The notes beneath the pieces were generated by a model. That model made no database searches. It saw only the letters and a list, made by a program, of their open reading frames with translations, and was not told the DNA's origin. Made by a program: the position numbers and the translations under genes. A DNA stretch of 23,217 bases, taken from JACOZM01 sp035289385 (GTDB taxonomy: Archaea; Nanobdellota; Nanobdellia; Woesearchaeales; GW2011-AR9). The stretch is taken from positions 1 through 23,217 of the forward strand of contig DATDXI010000061.1 in NCBI GenBank assembly GCA_035289385.1, in the 5' to 3' direction. Below are positions 1-6,586 of the stretch, piece by piece (the first letter of the stretch is position 1; each line of letters begins with the position of its first letter).

Positions 1-1271
1 TAACCGCCTTCAAGAGTATCTATCCAAGAATAATAGCCATCGTCAACATTCCTGTGTTGGACGGGAGTTTGCTCTTCCCCTTCTTCAGTTTGAGAATCAG
101 CAACGTTTTCAAACGTTTTCTGCTCACATCCTTCTTTGAAGTGATCACAATCATCCGGTGTTTTCCCCTCAAGATCATCTGCTGTACTGAATGTTGCTGC
201 ACCATCTGCATTATCATCACCCCGGCAATCATTATTGATGCCGTCGCCACAGACTTCTGCTGCTCCGGGATTGATGCAGATGGGGCATTGAGAGTATTTG
301 AGTTGAGAACAGTCGTTGATGTTTTCAATGGTGGGACAGTCTGCAAGCGGAGTTAAACTAGCATCTAAAGGATTATCTTTGCAGTCGATGTCTTGGTCTA
401 TTCCTGTACACATCGGACTGTCAGGGTTCTGCTCACAATAGAATCGATGATAGGAGCTTGGGCTAATATAGCTGTCATGATCTTCGTCTCTTCCTTTAGG
501 GATCCATTCATAATATAAATCTCCCACGTGTTGGCATTCATAAAGGAAGTCATAAGCTTCATCCCTTCCATCAGTAGGATCTGATGCACATGAATAAGGT
601 ACCTCTCCATAATAAGGTGTGTAACAGACACCAAAGCGCTCCAAATTGTTCGAAGCCCAAGTTATCTTCCCTATATTACCTGCGTTACACTCCTGCCACA
701 TATGATCTGCTGCGCACATAACTGCTCCACTTGTTGTTAAATGAAGTTCATAATCCCCAACTAAAGTATCATCTGTTGGAAAAAAACAGGTTACTTCAAG
801 ATCTGCATCATCTTTCACTTCAGGAGCGCGGTCTTCATCGTAATAGGATTCTGAGATAATGTGATTAGAGGATATCCATCGAAGATCTTCTCCAAGCTGA
901 TCTTGAGAACTAGGATCTTTATCCCAAGGAACGAATATGGTTTGTTCTTTGAGCTGCGCCCAGACAGCATCTTCATCACCAACTGTTCCTGCTGCTGCAA
1001 ACCAGCAGCCATTTGTTGTGGGAAACCTATTTTTCTGGAAATTGTAATTATCGTTAGCATCACAAATAGGGAAATCAGTAGAAGAAACAGGAGTTATATC
1101 TCTTGGATCAGGTGCGCAGACATCACCATCCTCATCAAAATCATTGCAATGATACAAACTATACTTATCAGAAACGGATATTCTTTCTTCAAGAGAGCCC
1201 ATCGTTGAAAAAAGAGAGAATAACGTTACTATTAAAAATAGTGCAGTAAGACTCAACCTCCTTTTTAACAT
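1..1271 (-). CDS. Large cysteine-rich secreted protein with MopE-like motif (partial, runs off left edge)
   Basis: An uninterrupted minus-strand reading frame of 423 codons starts at the ATG at 1271-1269 and is still open at base 1, so its C-terminus lies outside the window. The N-terminus MLKRRLSLTALFLIVTLFSLFS is a textbook signal peptide: basic n-region, then a leucine/phenylalanine-rich core. The mature part has about 20 cysteines and many Asp/Asn, which points to a disulfide-stabilised, possibly calcium-binding exported protein. Near residue 337 the motif VCGDGINNDC with following Asp residues resembles the C-x-DGxDNDCDG putative metal-binding repeat of MopE-type and other secreted proteins. 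A cell-surface role is inference; I do not recognise a catalytic domain. A GGAGG lies just after the start codon, so a slightly later start cannot be excluded, but the basic n-region favours this one. Confidence 0.8.
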   Translation of the reverse strand, partial: MLKRRLSLTALFLIVTLFSLFSTMGSLEERISVSDKYSLYHCNDFDEDGDVCAPDPRDITPVSSTDFPICDANDNYNFQKNRFPTTNGCWFAAAGTVGDEDAVWAQLKEQTIFVPWDKDPSSQDQLGEDLRWISSNHIISESYYDEDRAPEVKDDADLEVTCFFPTDDTLVGDYELHLTTSGAVMCAADHMWQECNAGNIGKITWASNNLERFGVCYTPYYGEVPYSCASDPTDGRDEAYDFLYECQHVGDLYYEWIPKGRDEDHDSYISPSSYHRFYCEQNPDSPMCTGIDQDIDCKDNPLDASLTPLADCPTIENINDCSQLKYSQCPICINPGAAEVCGDGINNDCRGDDNADGAATFSTADDLEGKTPDDCDHFKEGCEQKTFENVADSQTEEGEEQTPVQHRNVDDGYYSWIDTLEGG

Positions 1272-1302
1272 GAGGATTAGAAGATACTTTTGATTTATAA
1301 AC

Positions 1303-1752
1303 TTACCGAGAACAAATGTCTTCGAAATGCTCGTAAGGATAGTAATCTGGTGACAGAAATATTGCTTTAGCTAGGCAACTTGCAGGGGTTTCAAAATCTT
1401 CATTTCCAAAGTTAATCATTAATTGGTCGTCACATTTTATTATATCAGTTGATCGGTATCCTTGTCGGTCTTCTCCGTGACTTGGTTCAAAATGGATATT
1501 TATTTCATAATGGATGTTGTTCCCTTTGGCTAAGACACCTCCTCTCTGACCAAGGGACGTGAAATTTTCATTACCTCGGATATCCAGAGTTACTGGTAAA
1601 GGATGATTGCCATAAGCAAACCGACAATCCCCACAAGGATAAAAACTAAAATATTCCCCTTCTACCCAAGAAGGATCGTCCCTATCCTCCGGATCGGGAT
1701 AACCACTAGTCGTACATACCAAAAATTCCTGAAAATTCTCTATTTTATACAA
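1303..1752 (-). CDS. Hypothetical cysteine-containing protein, possibly 5'-truncated remnant
   Basis: 149 codons from a TTG at 1752 to TAA at 1303-1305, 31 bases upstream of and in the same direction as the secreted-protein gene. It has six cysteines and is rich in Asp, Gly and aromatic residues, like the exported proteins around it, but has no signal peptide or membrane segment. I do not recognise the family. The start is doubtful: there is no ATG in frame and no clear Shine-Dalgarno sequence. The frame stays open upstream to a TAA at about 1799-1801, and the extra residues (including another Cys) look protein-like. This suggests the 3' part of a longer exported-protein gene cut off near the toxin-antitoxin pair at 1850. 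Alternatively it is a complete small gene served by the TATA-like element at 1798-1812. Confidence that it is translated is moderate. Confidence 0.45.
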   Translation of the reverse strand: MYKIENFQEFLVCTTSGYPDPEDRDDPSWVEGEYFSFYPCGDCRFAYGNHPLPVTLDIRGNENFTSLGQRGGVLAKGNNIHYEINIHFEPSHGEDRQGYRSTDIIKCDDQLMINFGNEDFETPASCLAKAIFLSPDYYPYEHFEDICSR

Positions 1753-1819
1753 TCCTGTAAAATCTTCACATGGGCCAGATTCATCAATTTCTAGAGTTAT
1801 TTAAAAATATGACGGAAGA

Positions 1820-1828
1820 TTTTTATAG
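1820..1828 (+). promoter_or_regulatory. TATA box of the UPF0175/DUF3368 operon
   Basis: TTTTTATAG preceded by a purine-rich BRE-like stretch (CGGAAGA). Its centre lies 26 bases before the A of the ATG at 1850, so transcription should begin at or next to the start codon (leaderless mRNA). Confidence 0.65.
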
Positions 1829-1849
1829 TTTTGTGAATTTGAATCACTT

Positions 1850-2104
1850 ATGGCAATTACAATAATCATCCCTGATGATATCGAACAGGCGTTGAAAATT
1901 CCTGCGTCAGAGCAGGAGTGGGAAATAGATAAAGAATTGGCCTTATCGCTTTATGAGCGTGGAGCGCTTTCCTTAGGAAAAGCTAGACAGCTGGCTAGGA
2001 TTTCTAAGTGGCAGTTCCAGAAAGAGTTACAGAAAAAGAAAATTTTCCGCCACTACACAAAGAAAGAGCTGCAAGAGGACGTGCTGTATGGCCGTAGTGA
2101 GTGA
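1850..2104 (+). CDS. UPF0175-family antitoxin
   Basis: 84-residue protein with the UPF0175 layout: a short beta-rich N-terminus (MAITIIIPDDIEQAL), then ELALSLYERGALSLGKARQL, which is the family helix-turn-helix signature, followed by a basic Trp-containing helix (ISKWQFQKEL). UPF0175 proteins are DNA-binding antitoxins usually paired with a DUF3368 PIN-like toxin, and exactly that gene follows, overlapping by 17 bases. The C-terminus (about residues 65-84) is charged and probably forms the toxin-neutralising tail. The start follows from the TATA box at -26. By analogy with other toxin-antitoxin operons the protein is expected to repress its own promoter; no operator repeat is obvious. Confidence 0.85.
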   Translation: MAITIIIPDDIEQALKIPASEQEWEIDKELALSLYERGALSLGKARQLARISKWQFQKELQKKKIFRHYTKKELQEDVLYGRSE

Positions 2105-2573
2105 CTCCTCACCGCTGATCAATCTTTACTTAATCGGACGGTTTTCTGTATTGACAAAATTATACAGCTCTCTTTATATTCCGGAAGCTGTTTGGAAAGA
2201 GATTACAGAAACGACAAAAGAAGGGGCTACCTTTTTCAAACAGCAAAAGGAGAAGGGCTTTCTAAAAGTAATAACTATCCCCTCCTCCTCTCTTTTACGT
2301 TTACTCCTTCTCCAGTTGGATAATGGTGAGGCGGAAGCTATTGCCCTCGCTGTGGAGAAGAAAGCTCTTTTATTATTGGATGAAAAAGAAGGGAGAGAAG
2401 CTGCCAGGCAATGTGGCTTGCAGGTTGCTGGTGTTATTGGTATCTTGATGAAAGCAAAAAAAGAGGGGTTGATCCAAGCGATAAAACCAGAGTTAATTGC
2501 TTTACAGGAAAAAGGATTTTGGATAAGGCAAGAACTCTTTGAAAATATTATTAAATTAGAGAATGAATACTGA
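2088..2573 (+). CDS. DUF3368 PIN-like toxin (putative RNase)
   Basis: 161 residues, starting inside the end of the antitoxin gene (ATG at 2088, 17-base overlap), typical of translationally coupled toxin-antitoxin pairs. The N-terminus VVSDSSPLINLYLIGR carries the first PIN acidic residue (Asp6) in the DUF3368 'D-(S/T)-(S)-P-L-I' form. YIPEAVWKEI gives Glu38-region acidity, DNGEAEAIALAVE gives Glu81/Glu83, and LLLLDEKEGREAA gives Asp98. The tail AGVIGILMKAKKEGLI is the family C-terminal signature. All acidic positions expected for Mg-dependent RNase activity seem present, so the pair looks functional. PIN toxins of this kind cleave RNA, but the target cannot be read from the sequence. Confidence 0.85.
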   Translation: MAVVSDSSPLINLYLIGRFSVLTKLYSSLYIPEAVWKEITETTKEGATFFKQQKEKGFLKVITIPSSSLLRLLLLQLDNGEAEAIALAVEKKALLLLDEKEGREAARQCGLQVAGVIGILMKAKKEGLIQAIKPELIALQEKGFWIRQELFENIIKLENEY

Positions 2574-2667
2574 GCACCAGTCATACCCTTCAATGCCGCC
2601 GGTAGATGATTGATCAGAATCTGCTTGAACTTAAAAAATAATCTGTCAAAAGTTTGCACAACTTGTT

Positions 2668-3074
2668 TTATTTTTTGCACCAATTCTCTAATTTCAAGTC
2701 AGGAATCCGCTCAAAGTGTTTGGTGTTGTTGGTTACAAGAGTGCAACCATTGCTTAGGGCAATTGACCCTATCAACAGATCTGCATCATTGATAATTCGC
2801 CCTTCTTTACTTAACTGCGCGGATATTTTCCCAAATCTAACACAGGCATCATAGGGAAGCCTAAAATCCTGCAAGAGCCCATGAAATGATGGATACGCTC
2901 TGCTTCCCTTTCTGGGTGCTGTGACAGATATGCACCACGAAATAATTCACATAAAGTTATTCGAGTAACAACAGGAACATCTCCATTTTTTAGAAGCACA
3001 TCTAATCTCTCTGTAACATCTTTATTTCCCCGAAAGAACTCGACGATAGTATCAGTGTCTAGGCAGGTTGGCAT
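2668..3074 (-). pseudogene. vapC: VapC PIN-domain toxin with a frameshift
   Basis: Two overlapping minus-strand frames together spell one VapC of about 133 residues. The first half (ATG at 3074) has CLDTDTIVEFFRGN (catalytic Asp pair) and TRITLCELFRGAYLS (catalytic Glu). The second half has FRLPYDACVRFGKI, INDADLLIGSIAL (catalytic Asp) and LVTNNTKHFERIPDLKLENW, the standard VapC ending. The frame changes between about 2880 and 2892. A single lost C turning TTCCATGGG into TTCATGGG would explain it, because it restores HHF-HGLLQDFRLPYD. As written, the first frame ends after an unrelated tail at 2811. It overlaps its antitoxin gene by 16 bases. It is either a genuinely inactivated toxin or a sequencing/assembly error; all catalytic residues survive if the frame is restored. 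Confidence 0.8.
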
Positions 3075-3295
3075 TGTCGAAGTTTAAAATTTTGGCGTTC
3101 ATTATATACTTTCTTAAAAATAGTATAAGTGTCATCATCATCTTTCCAGACGCCAGCTAAATCCATCAGTGAGCCGGAAGCCTTGGGCTTTTTCTCCATA
3201 ACTCGTAAGTGAACTAATGCTCCCTCCTTTAATTCAAGCTTCTTCAGTGGAACAATCTTTCCCTCTTTCCAAACGCCTTCAATATCAAGAGTCAT
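3059..3295 (-). CDS. vapB: VapB-type antitoxin, DUF104/AF2212-like
   Basis: 78 residues. The N-terminal half, IEGVWKEGKIVPLKKLELKE followed by GALVHLRV, is the DUF104 (AF2212-like) beta-barrel signature found in archaeal antitoxins paired with VapC. The middle (SLMDLAGVWKDDDDTYTIFK) is the usual toxin-wrapping segment. The gene overlaps the downstream VapC by 16 bases, so it is coupled to it. The start codon at 3295 is supported by a TATA element 26 bases upstream, implying a leaderless message. The antitoxin is intact although its toxin is frameshifted; such lone antitoxins can persist after toxin loss. Confidence 0.8.
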   Translation of the reverse strand: MTLDIEGVWKEGKIVPLKKLELKEGALVHLRVMEKKPKASGSLMDLAGVWKDDDDTYTIFKKVYNERQNFKLRQCQPA

Positions 3296-3315
3296 ATGGA
3301 TGGATTCCTATTGAA

Positions 3316-3325
3316 TTTTATAAAT
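3316..3325 (-). promoter_or_regulatory. TATA box of vapBC
   Basis: On the minus strand GATTTATAAAATTC; the centre is 26 bases from the ATG at 3295, with purine-rich GGGAAGA upstream as a BRE. Leaderless arrangement. Confidence 0.6.
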
Positions 3326-3392
3326 CTTCCCTCTATTTTTCCATTCTGCCCAGCTCCACCTATTTCCTTCTTCATAACAATAAATGTAGCGA

Positions 3393-4031
3393 CTAACAAC
3401 CGCCAGTGCGGTCTATGGTACAAGAATAGAGATCTCCTTCTGCAAAGCCACAAGGATCATGACCACGTAATTCCGAACACGTTTTTTCATAAGCTAAACA
3501 ATGTAAACTAGATATACTGGCCTCTCGAATCTGCTCTGCATACTCATCACGAAGCTCCTCCGGAATCGACTCTGAAAGATCATCAGCAGTTATATTCCTC
3601 AAGCTGTCCAAATATTCCTGACCTCTCCCAACACAATCCTGATAAGAATTCCCTAAATGAAAATTTGTCTCTCCAGATAGATTGCATTCATTCCAATACT
3701 TATCACAATAATCTTCAATAAATTGCTTATCAGGATTAGGTTCTCCGTTTTCATACCCACTTCCCACACAAACCCCTTCCGCACTGCAATATCTCTCTAA
3801 GCCGCAGTCAGCAGAAGTATCGCAAGGCTGTTCTTCTTCACCACATCCAGCAACGGCAGAGCCATAGATAGGAACGACAGCTAAAGGAGCAAGAGGAACC
3901 GCTGCTTTAATCACTGACCTTAATCCCCGCAACTGATACCATACTTCTATGGATATAGAAATATCAGCGATAGCTTCTGCTGTTTTTCTGGCAGCGCTAG
4001 TTACTCCAGACAATAATCCTTCTAAGGTCAT
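3393..4031 (-). CDS. Cysteine-rich lipoprotein-like exported protein
   Basis: 212 residues, unknown function. Residues 43-62 (AAVPLAPLAVVPIYGSAVAG) form a hydrophobic stretch ending in a lipobox-like AVAGC, with Cys63 as the candidate lipidated residue, followed by acidic GEEE. Next comes a small disulfide module, CDTSADC then YC then GVCV (Cys70, 76, 82, 88), a spacing common in secreted knottin-like repeats, and a C-terminal region with about eight more cysteines. The odd point is the 42-residue helical segment before the hydrophobic part, long for a signal peptide. Yet a TATA element 27 bases before the ATG at 4031 supports this start. It could instead be a signal-anchored membrane protein. 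It sits alone, with minus-strand neighbours on both sides. Confidence 0.7.
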   Translation of the reverse strand: MTLEGLLSGVTSAARKTAEAIADISISIEVWYQLRGLRSVIKAAVPLAPLAVVPIYGSAVAGCGEEEQPCDTSADCGLERYCSAEGVCVGSGYENGEPNPDKQFIEDYCDKYWNECNLSGETNFHLGNSYQDCVGRGQEYLDSLRNITADDLSESIPEELRDEYAEQIREASISSLHCLAYEKTCSELRGHDPCGFAEGDLYSCTIDRTGGC

Positions 4032-4053
4032 TTTACCACTTAAAAGTTAGGGT

Positions 4054-4064
4054 GATTTAAAAAT
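4054..4064 (-). promoter_or_regulatory. TATA box of the lipoprotein-like gene
   Basis: Minus-strand ATTTTTAAATC, centre about 27 bases before the ATG at 4031; leaderless arrangement. Confidence 0.55.
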
Positions 4065-4072
4065 GTTTTTGA

Positions 4073-5302
4073 TTATTGTAACAACCATTTCCAAAGAGGT
4101 ATAAATCTTACTTTTCCTTCTATACTTTCATAATCATTAGTTATGACCAACAAATCATTGCATCGTAATTGCCTGGATGCTCTAGTCAGCCCATCTAATT
4201 CCCTCTCTTTTGTTTTAATATTGGTGATGTCATAACAAACCTGGATGAGCTGTTTAACTTTCCCTTCTTTTACAACAAAGTCAACTTCGCGTTGTTGATG
4301 ATCTTTATAGTAATACACTTCTTTCTTTCTTCGAACCAGCTCAACTAAAACTATGTTTTCAAATATCCGCCCGATGTTTCTACTCACGCCAAACCCCACA
4401 AAGTTCCCTAACGCATGATCTGCAGCATACACTTTCTTTGGGGCTATTATTTGCTGCTTAAGTTTTGGCGAGTATCTCTCCAACACCAGCAGTAAAAATG
4501 AATCCTTGAGATAGCCCACATAATTAGCCACCGTATGCTGGTCTTTTATTTCTAAGATTTTTGAAAGTTTTGAATAGGTAAACTCGCTGGAATAATTAGA
4601 GAGGAGATAGTGGGACAGCCTTCTGAATGCCTCTTCTTCTCGGATAGTATATCTTCGAAGACAGTCTTTGTTAATTATATCCTGGTAGATAATTTTAATA
4701 ATTTCCTTCCCAAATTTTTCTACCTCTGGGAACCCCCCTTCTTGTAGATAGGCCTGATATTTTTTCCTGGTCTCTGCTATTTCTCTTATAGAGAAGGTGT
4801 TAGGCTTAGAGCCTATTTTTTCTGAAAAGGAATAGGGCCATAAAGTTATGTCTAAATGCCGACCGGTGAGATAAGTGCTAAGTTCCCCCGATAATAATGT
4901 GGAATTGCTCCCAGTTATAATTACTTTTTTTGTTCTCCGCAATCTGCTTACAAACAGCTCCCACCCCGGAACCTCTTGAACCTCATCAAGAATGATAAGG
5001 TCAGGCTCGCCGATCAACTCTAAAAACGCCTGTTCCAGCTTCTCAAAATCCTCTGCTTTAAATCCTATCAACCGCTCATCAAAGAAATTCAAATATCCGT
5101 AATTTTTTGCGATGTTCTGAGCTACCAATAAGGAAAAGATAGATTTTCCGCATCTCCTCACGCCAGTAATCGCTAACACGTTGGGAAATTTTAGGAATTT
5201 TGCTGCCTCTTGCAAGCCATCCCTCTCTTTCACTTGAAGCAAATTATAGCCTATCTCCTCCCTCTGAGATTGGATTACCCTTTTTATTAAGTCGATTTCC
5301 AT
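4073..5302 (-). CDS. AAA_14 / DUF4143 family ATPase
   Basis: 409 residues from the ATG at 5302. Walker A is GVRRCGKS (about 47-54), Walker B DLIILDEVQE (about 101-110), a sensor-like ITGSNS lies near 129-134 and LTGRH near 145. The C-terminal half carries the DUF4143 domain with REVDFVVKEGKVKQLIQV, resembling a PD-(D/E)xK fold in which the usual Glu of the ExK motif is Gln. These ATPases are common in archaea, and their biological role is unsettled. A longer start (GTG at 5317, adding MFMGC) is possible, but the TATA box centred at 5326 would start transcription at about 5300, so the ATG at 5302 fits a leaderless message best. It has no evident operon partner. Confidence 0.85.
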   Translation of the reverse strand: MEIDLIKRVIQSQREEIGYNLLQVKERDGLQEAAKFLKFPNVLAITGVRRCGKSIFSLLVAQNIAKNYGYLNFFDERLIGFKAEDFEKLEQAFLELIGEPDLIILDEVQEVPGWELFVSRLRRTKKVIITGSNSTLLSGELSTYLTGRHLDITLWPYSFSEKIGSKPNTFSIREIAETRKKYQAYLQEGGFPEVEKFGKEIIKIIYQDIINKDCLRRYTIREEEAFRRLSHYLLSNYSSEFTYSKLSKILEIKDQHTVANYVGYLKDSFLLLVLERYSPKLKQQIIAPKKVYAADHALGNFVGFGVSRNIGRIFENIVLVELVRRKKEVYYYKDHQQREVDFVVKEGKVKQLIQVCYDITNIKTKERELDGLTRASRQLRCNDLLVITNDYESIEGKVRFIPLWKWLLQ

Positions 5303-5321
5303 ACAACCCATAAACACATGC

Positions 5322-5330
5322 TTTTATAAA
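5322..5330 (-). promoter_or_regulatory. TATA box of the AAA_14 ATPase gene
   Basis: Minus-strand TTTATAAAA with AAAGG/GGTT upstream; its centre at 5326 lies about 24-26 bases before the ATG at 5302 and only about 9 bases before the alternative GTG at 5317, which therefore probably lies upstream of the transcript. Confidence 0.6.
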
Positions 5331-5397
5331 AACCTTTTGGTTATGACAACAGACATTTTAAGCATACAAACTGAAGAAAGTACCTCACTTCTACCCT

Positions 5398-5925
5398 TCA
5401 CTTCTTCTCCTTCTCCAGCACGCGCTGAAACGCTGCCAGATCTTTCTTGCTCCGCAATTCCTCTGGCGATACAGAAAAATTACTTAAAATCATCTTTACC
5501 TTATACTTCTTACATAGCTTCATGTTCTGCTTCATCCTCCCTAGCAACTTTCCATCAGAAGAGTGAAGAAGAGATGAAAAAGAAAACCCGATCATCTTCC
5601 CTTTGGCAGCAGCAATCTGACAAAGGACTTGATCTAAGCTTCCCCGTACATAATGCACTGAATCACTAGGATGAATCATCTCCAAGCCATAGACCATATC
5701 CACAGCAGTCTTCTCCAATATAAACCGCAGCATATCCTCATTCCTGGGTTTAGCGATAACAAACTTACCTTTCTGCTTCTCCAGAAGAGCTTTTTTTCGG
5801 AACTTTTCAAGGTTATTCTCTTCAAGAACGGCAACATCATCAAGGAATAACGTTTCTGTAAATCCAAGGTCCTGGCATAATTGAAAAAGCTCCGGCGTCT
5901 TTCTCAGCAGCACAATATTGTCCAT
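5398..5925 (-). CDS. rnp3: RNase P protein component 3 (Rpp30)
   Basis: 175 residues from the ATG at 5925. Archaeal Rpp30 is a TIM-barrel-like protein that pairs with Pop5 and activates the RNase P RNA during 5' maturation of tRNAs. Family hallmarks are visible: DMVYGLEMIHPSDSVHYVRG, then LDQVLCQIAAAKGKMIGFSF, then RMKQNMKLCKKYKVKMILSN and the ending SPEELRSKKDLAAFQRVL. The frame is open upstream to 6096, but those 57 residues do not resemble the family and a TATA box centred near 5951 lies 26 bases before 5925, so the shorter, leaderless start is chosen. The protein is slightly shorter than typical archaeal homologues (about 200 residues). It is divergent from the sulfur-relay operon. Confidence 0.88.
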   Translation of the reverse strand: MDNIVLLRKTPELFQLCQDLGFTETLFLDDVAVLEENNLEKFRKKALLEKQKGKFVIAKPRNEDMLRFILEKTAVDMVYGLEMIHPSDSVHYVRGSLDQVLCQIAAAKGKMIGFSFSSLLHSSDGKLLGRMKQNMKLCKKYKVKMILSNFSVSPEELRSKKDLAAFQRVLEKEKK

Positions 5926-5945
5926 CTGGGAAAAAGAGCTAGAAA

Positions 5946-5958
5946 CCTTTATAAAAAT
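5946..5958. promoter_or_regulatory. TATA element shared by the divergent Rpp30 and Ubl operons
   Basis: CCTTTATAAAAATA on the plus strand reads TATTTTTATAAAGG on the minus strand. Minus orientation places it 26 bases before the Rpp30 ATG. Plus orientation would start transcription near 5978, leaving a leader of about 40 bases before the Ubl gene. A weaker plus-strand alternative, CTTAAAAAAGG, is at 5963-5973. Confidence 0.5.
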
Positions 5959-6008
5959 ACCTCTTAAAAAAGGATATAGCTGAACTGGCGCCTTATTTAG
6001 AGACGTTA

Positions 6009-6014
6009 GGGAGG
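6009..6014 (+). promoter_or_regulatory. Strong ribosome binding site before the Ubl gene
   Basis: GGGAGG five bases before the ATG at 6019. This contrasts with the leaderless genes around it and marks this gene as the first cistron of a leadered operon mRNA. Confidence 0.6.
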
Positions 6015-6018
6015 AAAA

Positions 6019-6216
6019 ATGGTTATTGTACATAATGAAAAACTGAATACGACAGAAGAGATCAGTTTTTCTGGGACAGTACAGGAACTTCTCCATAAAT
6101 TAGCGATAAATCCAGAAACAGTGTTAGTTGTCAGAAACAATGAAGTATTGGTAGAAGATGAAACTATATCAAAAGATGATGTCATTGAGATATTGAGCGT
6201 CATTTCTGGAGGATAA
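6019..6216 (+). CDS. Ubiquitin-like sulfur carrier (MoaD/ThiS/TtuB family)
   Basis: 65-residue beta-grasp protein ending in Ser-Gly-Gly, the diglycine tail that an E1-like enzyme adenylates and that is converted to a thiocarboxylate. The pattern (beta hairpin MVIVHNEKLNTTEEISFSGT, helix VQELLHKLAI, then NPETVLVVRNNEVLVEDETI and DDVIEILSVISGG) matches ThiS/MoaD/TtuB, and the length equals that of TtuB. With a TtuA-type thiolase and an E1 in the same operon, the inferred job is to carry activated sulfur to tRNA thiolation. Conjugation to proteins like a SAMP is also possible. The last two Gly codons and stop (GGA GGA TAA) double as the ribosome binding site of the next gene, whose ATG starts one base after the stop. 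Confidence 0.9.
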   Translation: MVIVHNEKLNTTEEISFSGTVQELLHKLAINPETVLVVRNNEVLVEDETISKDDVIEILSVISGG

Positions 6217-6217
6217 G

Positions 6218-6586
6218 ATGAAACGAATACTGTTTGTGGAGGATGATGAATATATAAGAAGACACTATATTGAAGATATACAGCAGGCAGGGTATGAAAC
6301 AAGTGGAGCAAAAAATGCAAGTGTGGCATGGCAGCTGGTAAATACCCATCACTTTGACGCTGTTGTAATTGATTCATCCGTCGATCTAGCAGTAAGCACC
6401 AATCGCTGCCTGAGTGAGATGTTGCGAGAGTATTACCCTGCAGTCTTGCGCATTGCATTAACCGGACAATCATGGGCGAGAAATGATCCATTGCACCAAG
6501 AAAGATATCAGCATATTCTGATTAAAGAATTTAATTATGCCCAAACGATAGAGCAGCTACAAAGAATTATTGAGGCTATCCCATGA
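6218..6586 (+). CDS. Stand-alone receiver (REC) domain protein
   Basis: 122 residues, one CheY-like fold with no output domain. Visible receiver positions: acidic cluster Glu8-Asp9-Asp10 (ILFVEDD), phosphoacceptor Asp52 (FDAVVIDSS), Thr82 (RIALTGQ) and Lys103 (HILIKEF). So the phosphorylation site is intact, but Lys-Glu replaces the usual Lys-Pro and the segment after Asp52 lacks the common MP(G/D). It begins one base after the Ubl stop codon and ends by overlapping the thiolase ATG (ATGA, 6583-6586), so it is translated as part of the sulfur-relay operon. No histidine kinase is in the window. A regulatory or scaffold role for the thiolation machinery is inference. Confidence 0.85.
   Translation: MKRILFVEDDEYIRRHYIEDIQQAGYETSGAKNASVAWQLVNTHHFDAVVIDSSVDLAVSTNRCLSEMLREYYPAVLRIALTGQSWARNDPLHQERYQHILIKEFNYAQTIEQLQRIIEAIP

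Noticed and set aside
54..356. Plus-strand frame of 100 codons at the left edge
   Set aside because: Antisense to the uninterrupted secreted-protein frame, which has a signal peptide and a recognisable motif.
2174..2683. 169-codon minus-strand frame opposite the DUF3368 toxin
   Set aside because: Antisense shadow of a well-supported toxin gene; no recognisable features of its own.
5926..6096. 57-residue N-terminal extension of Rpp30
   Set aside because: Unlike the family, it would run through the TATA box and overlap the divergent operon's leader and start.
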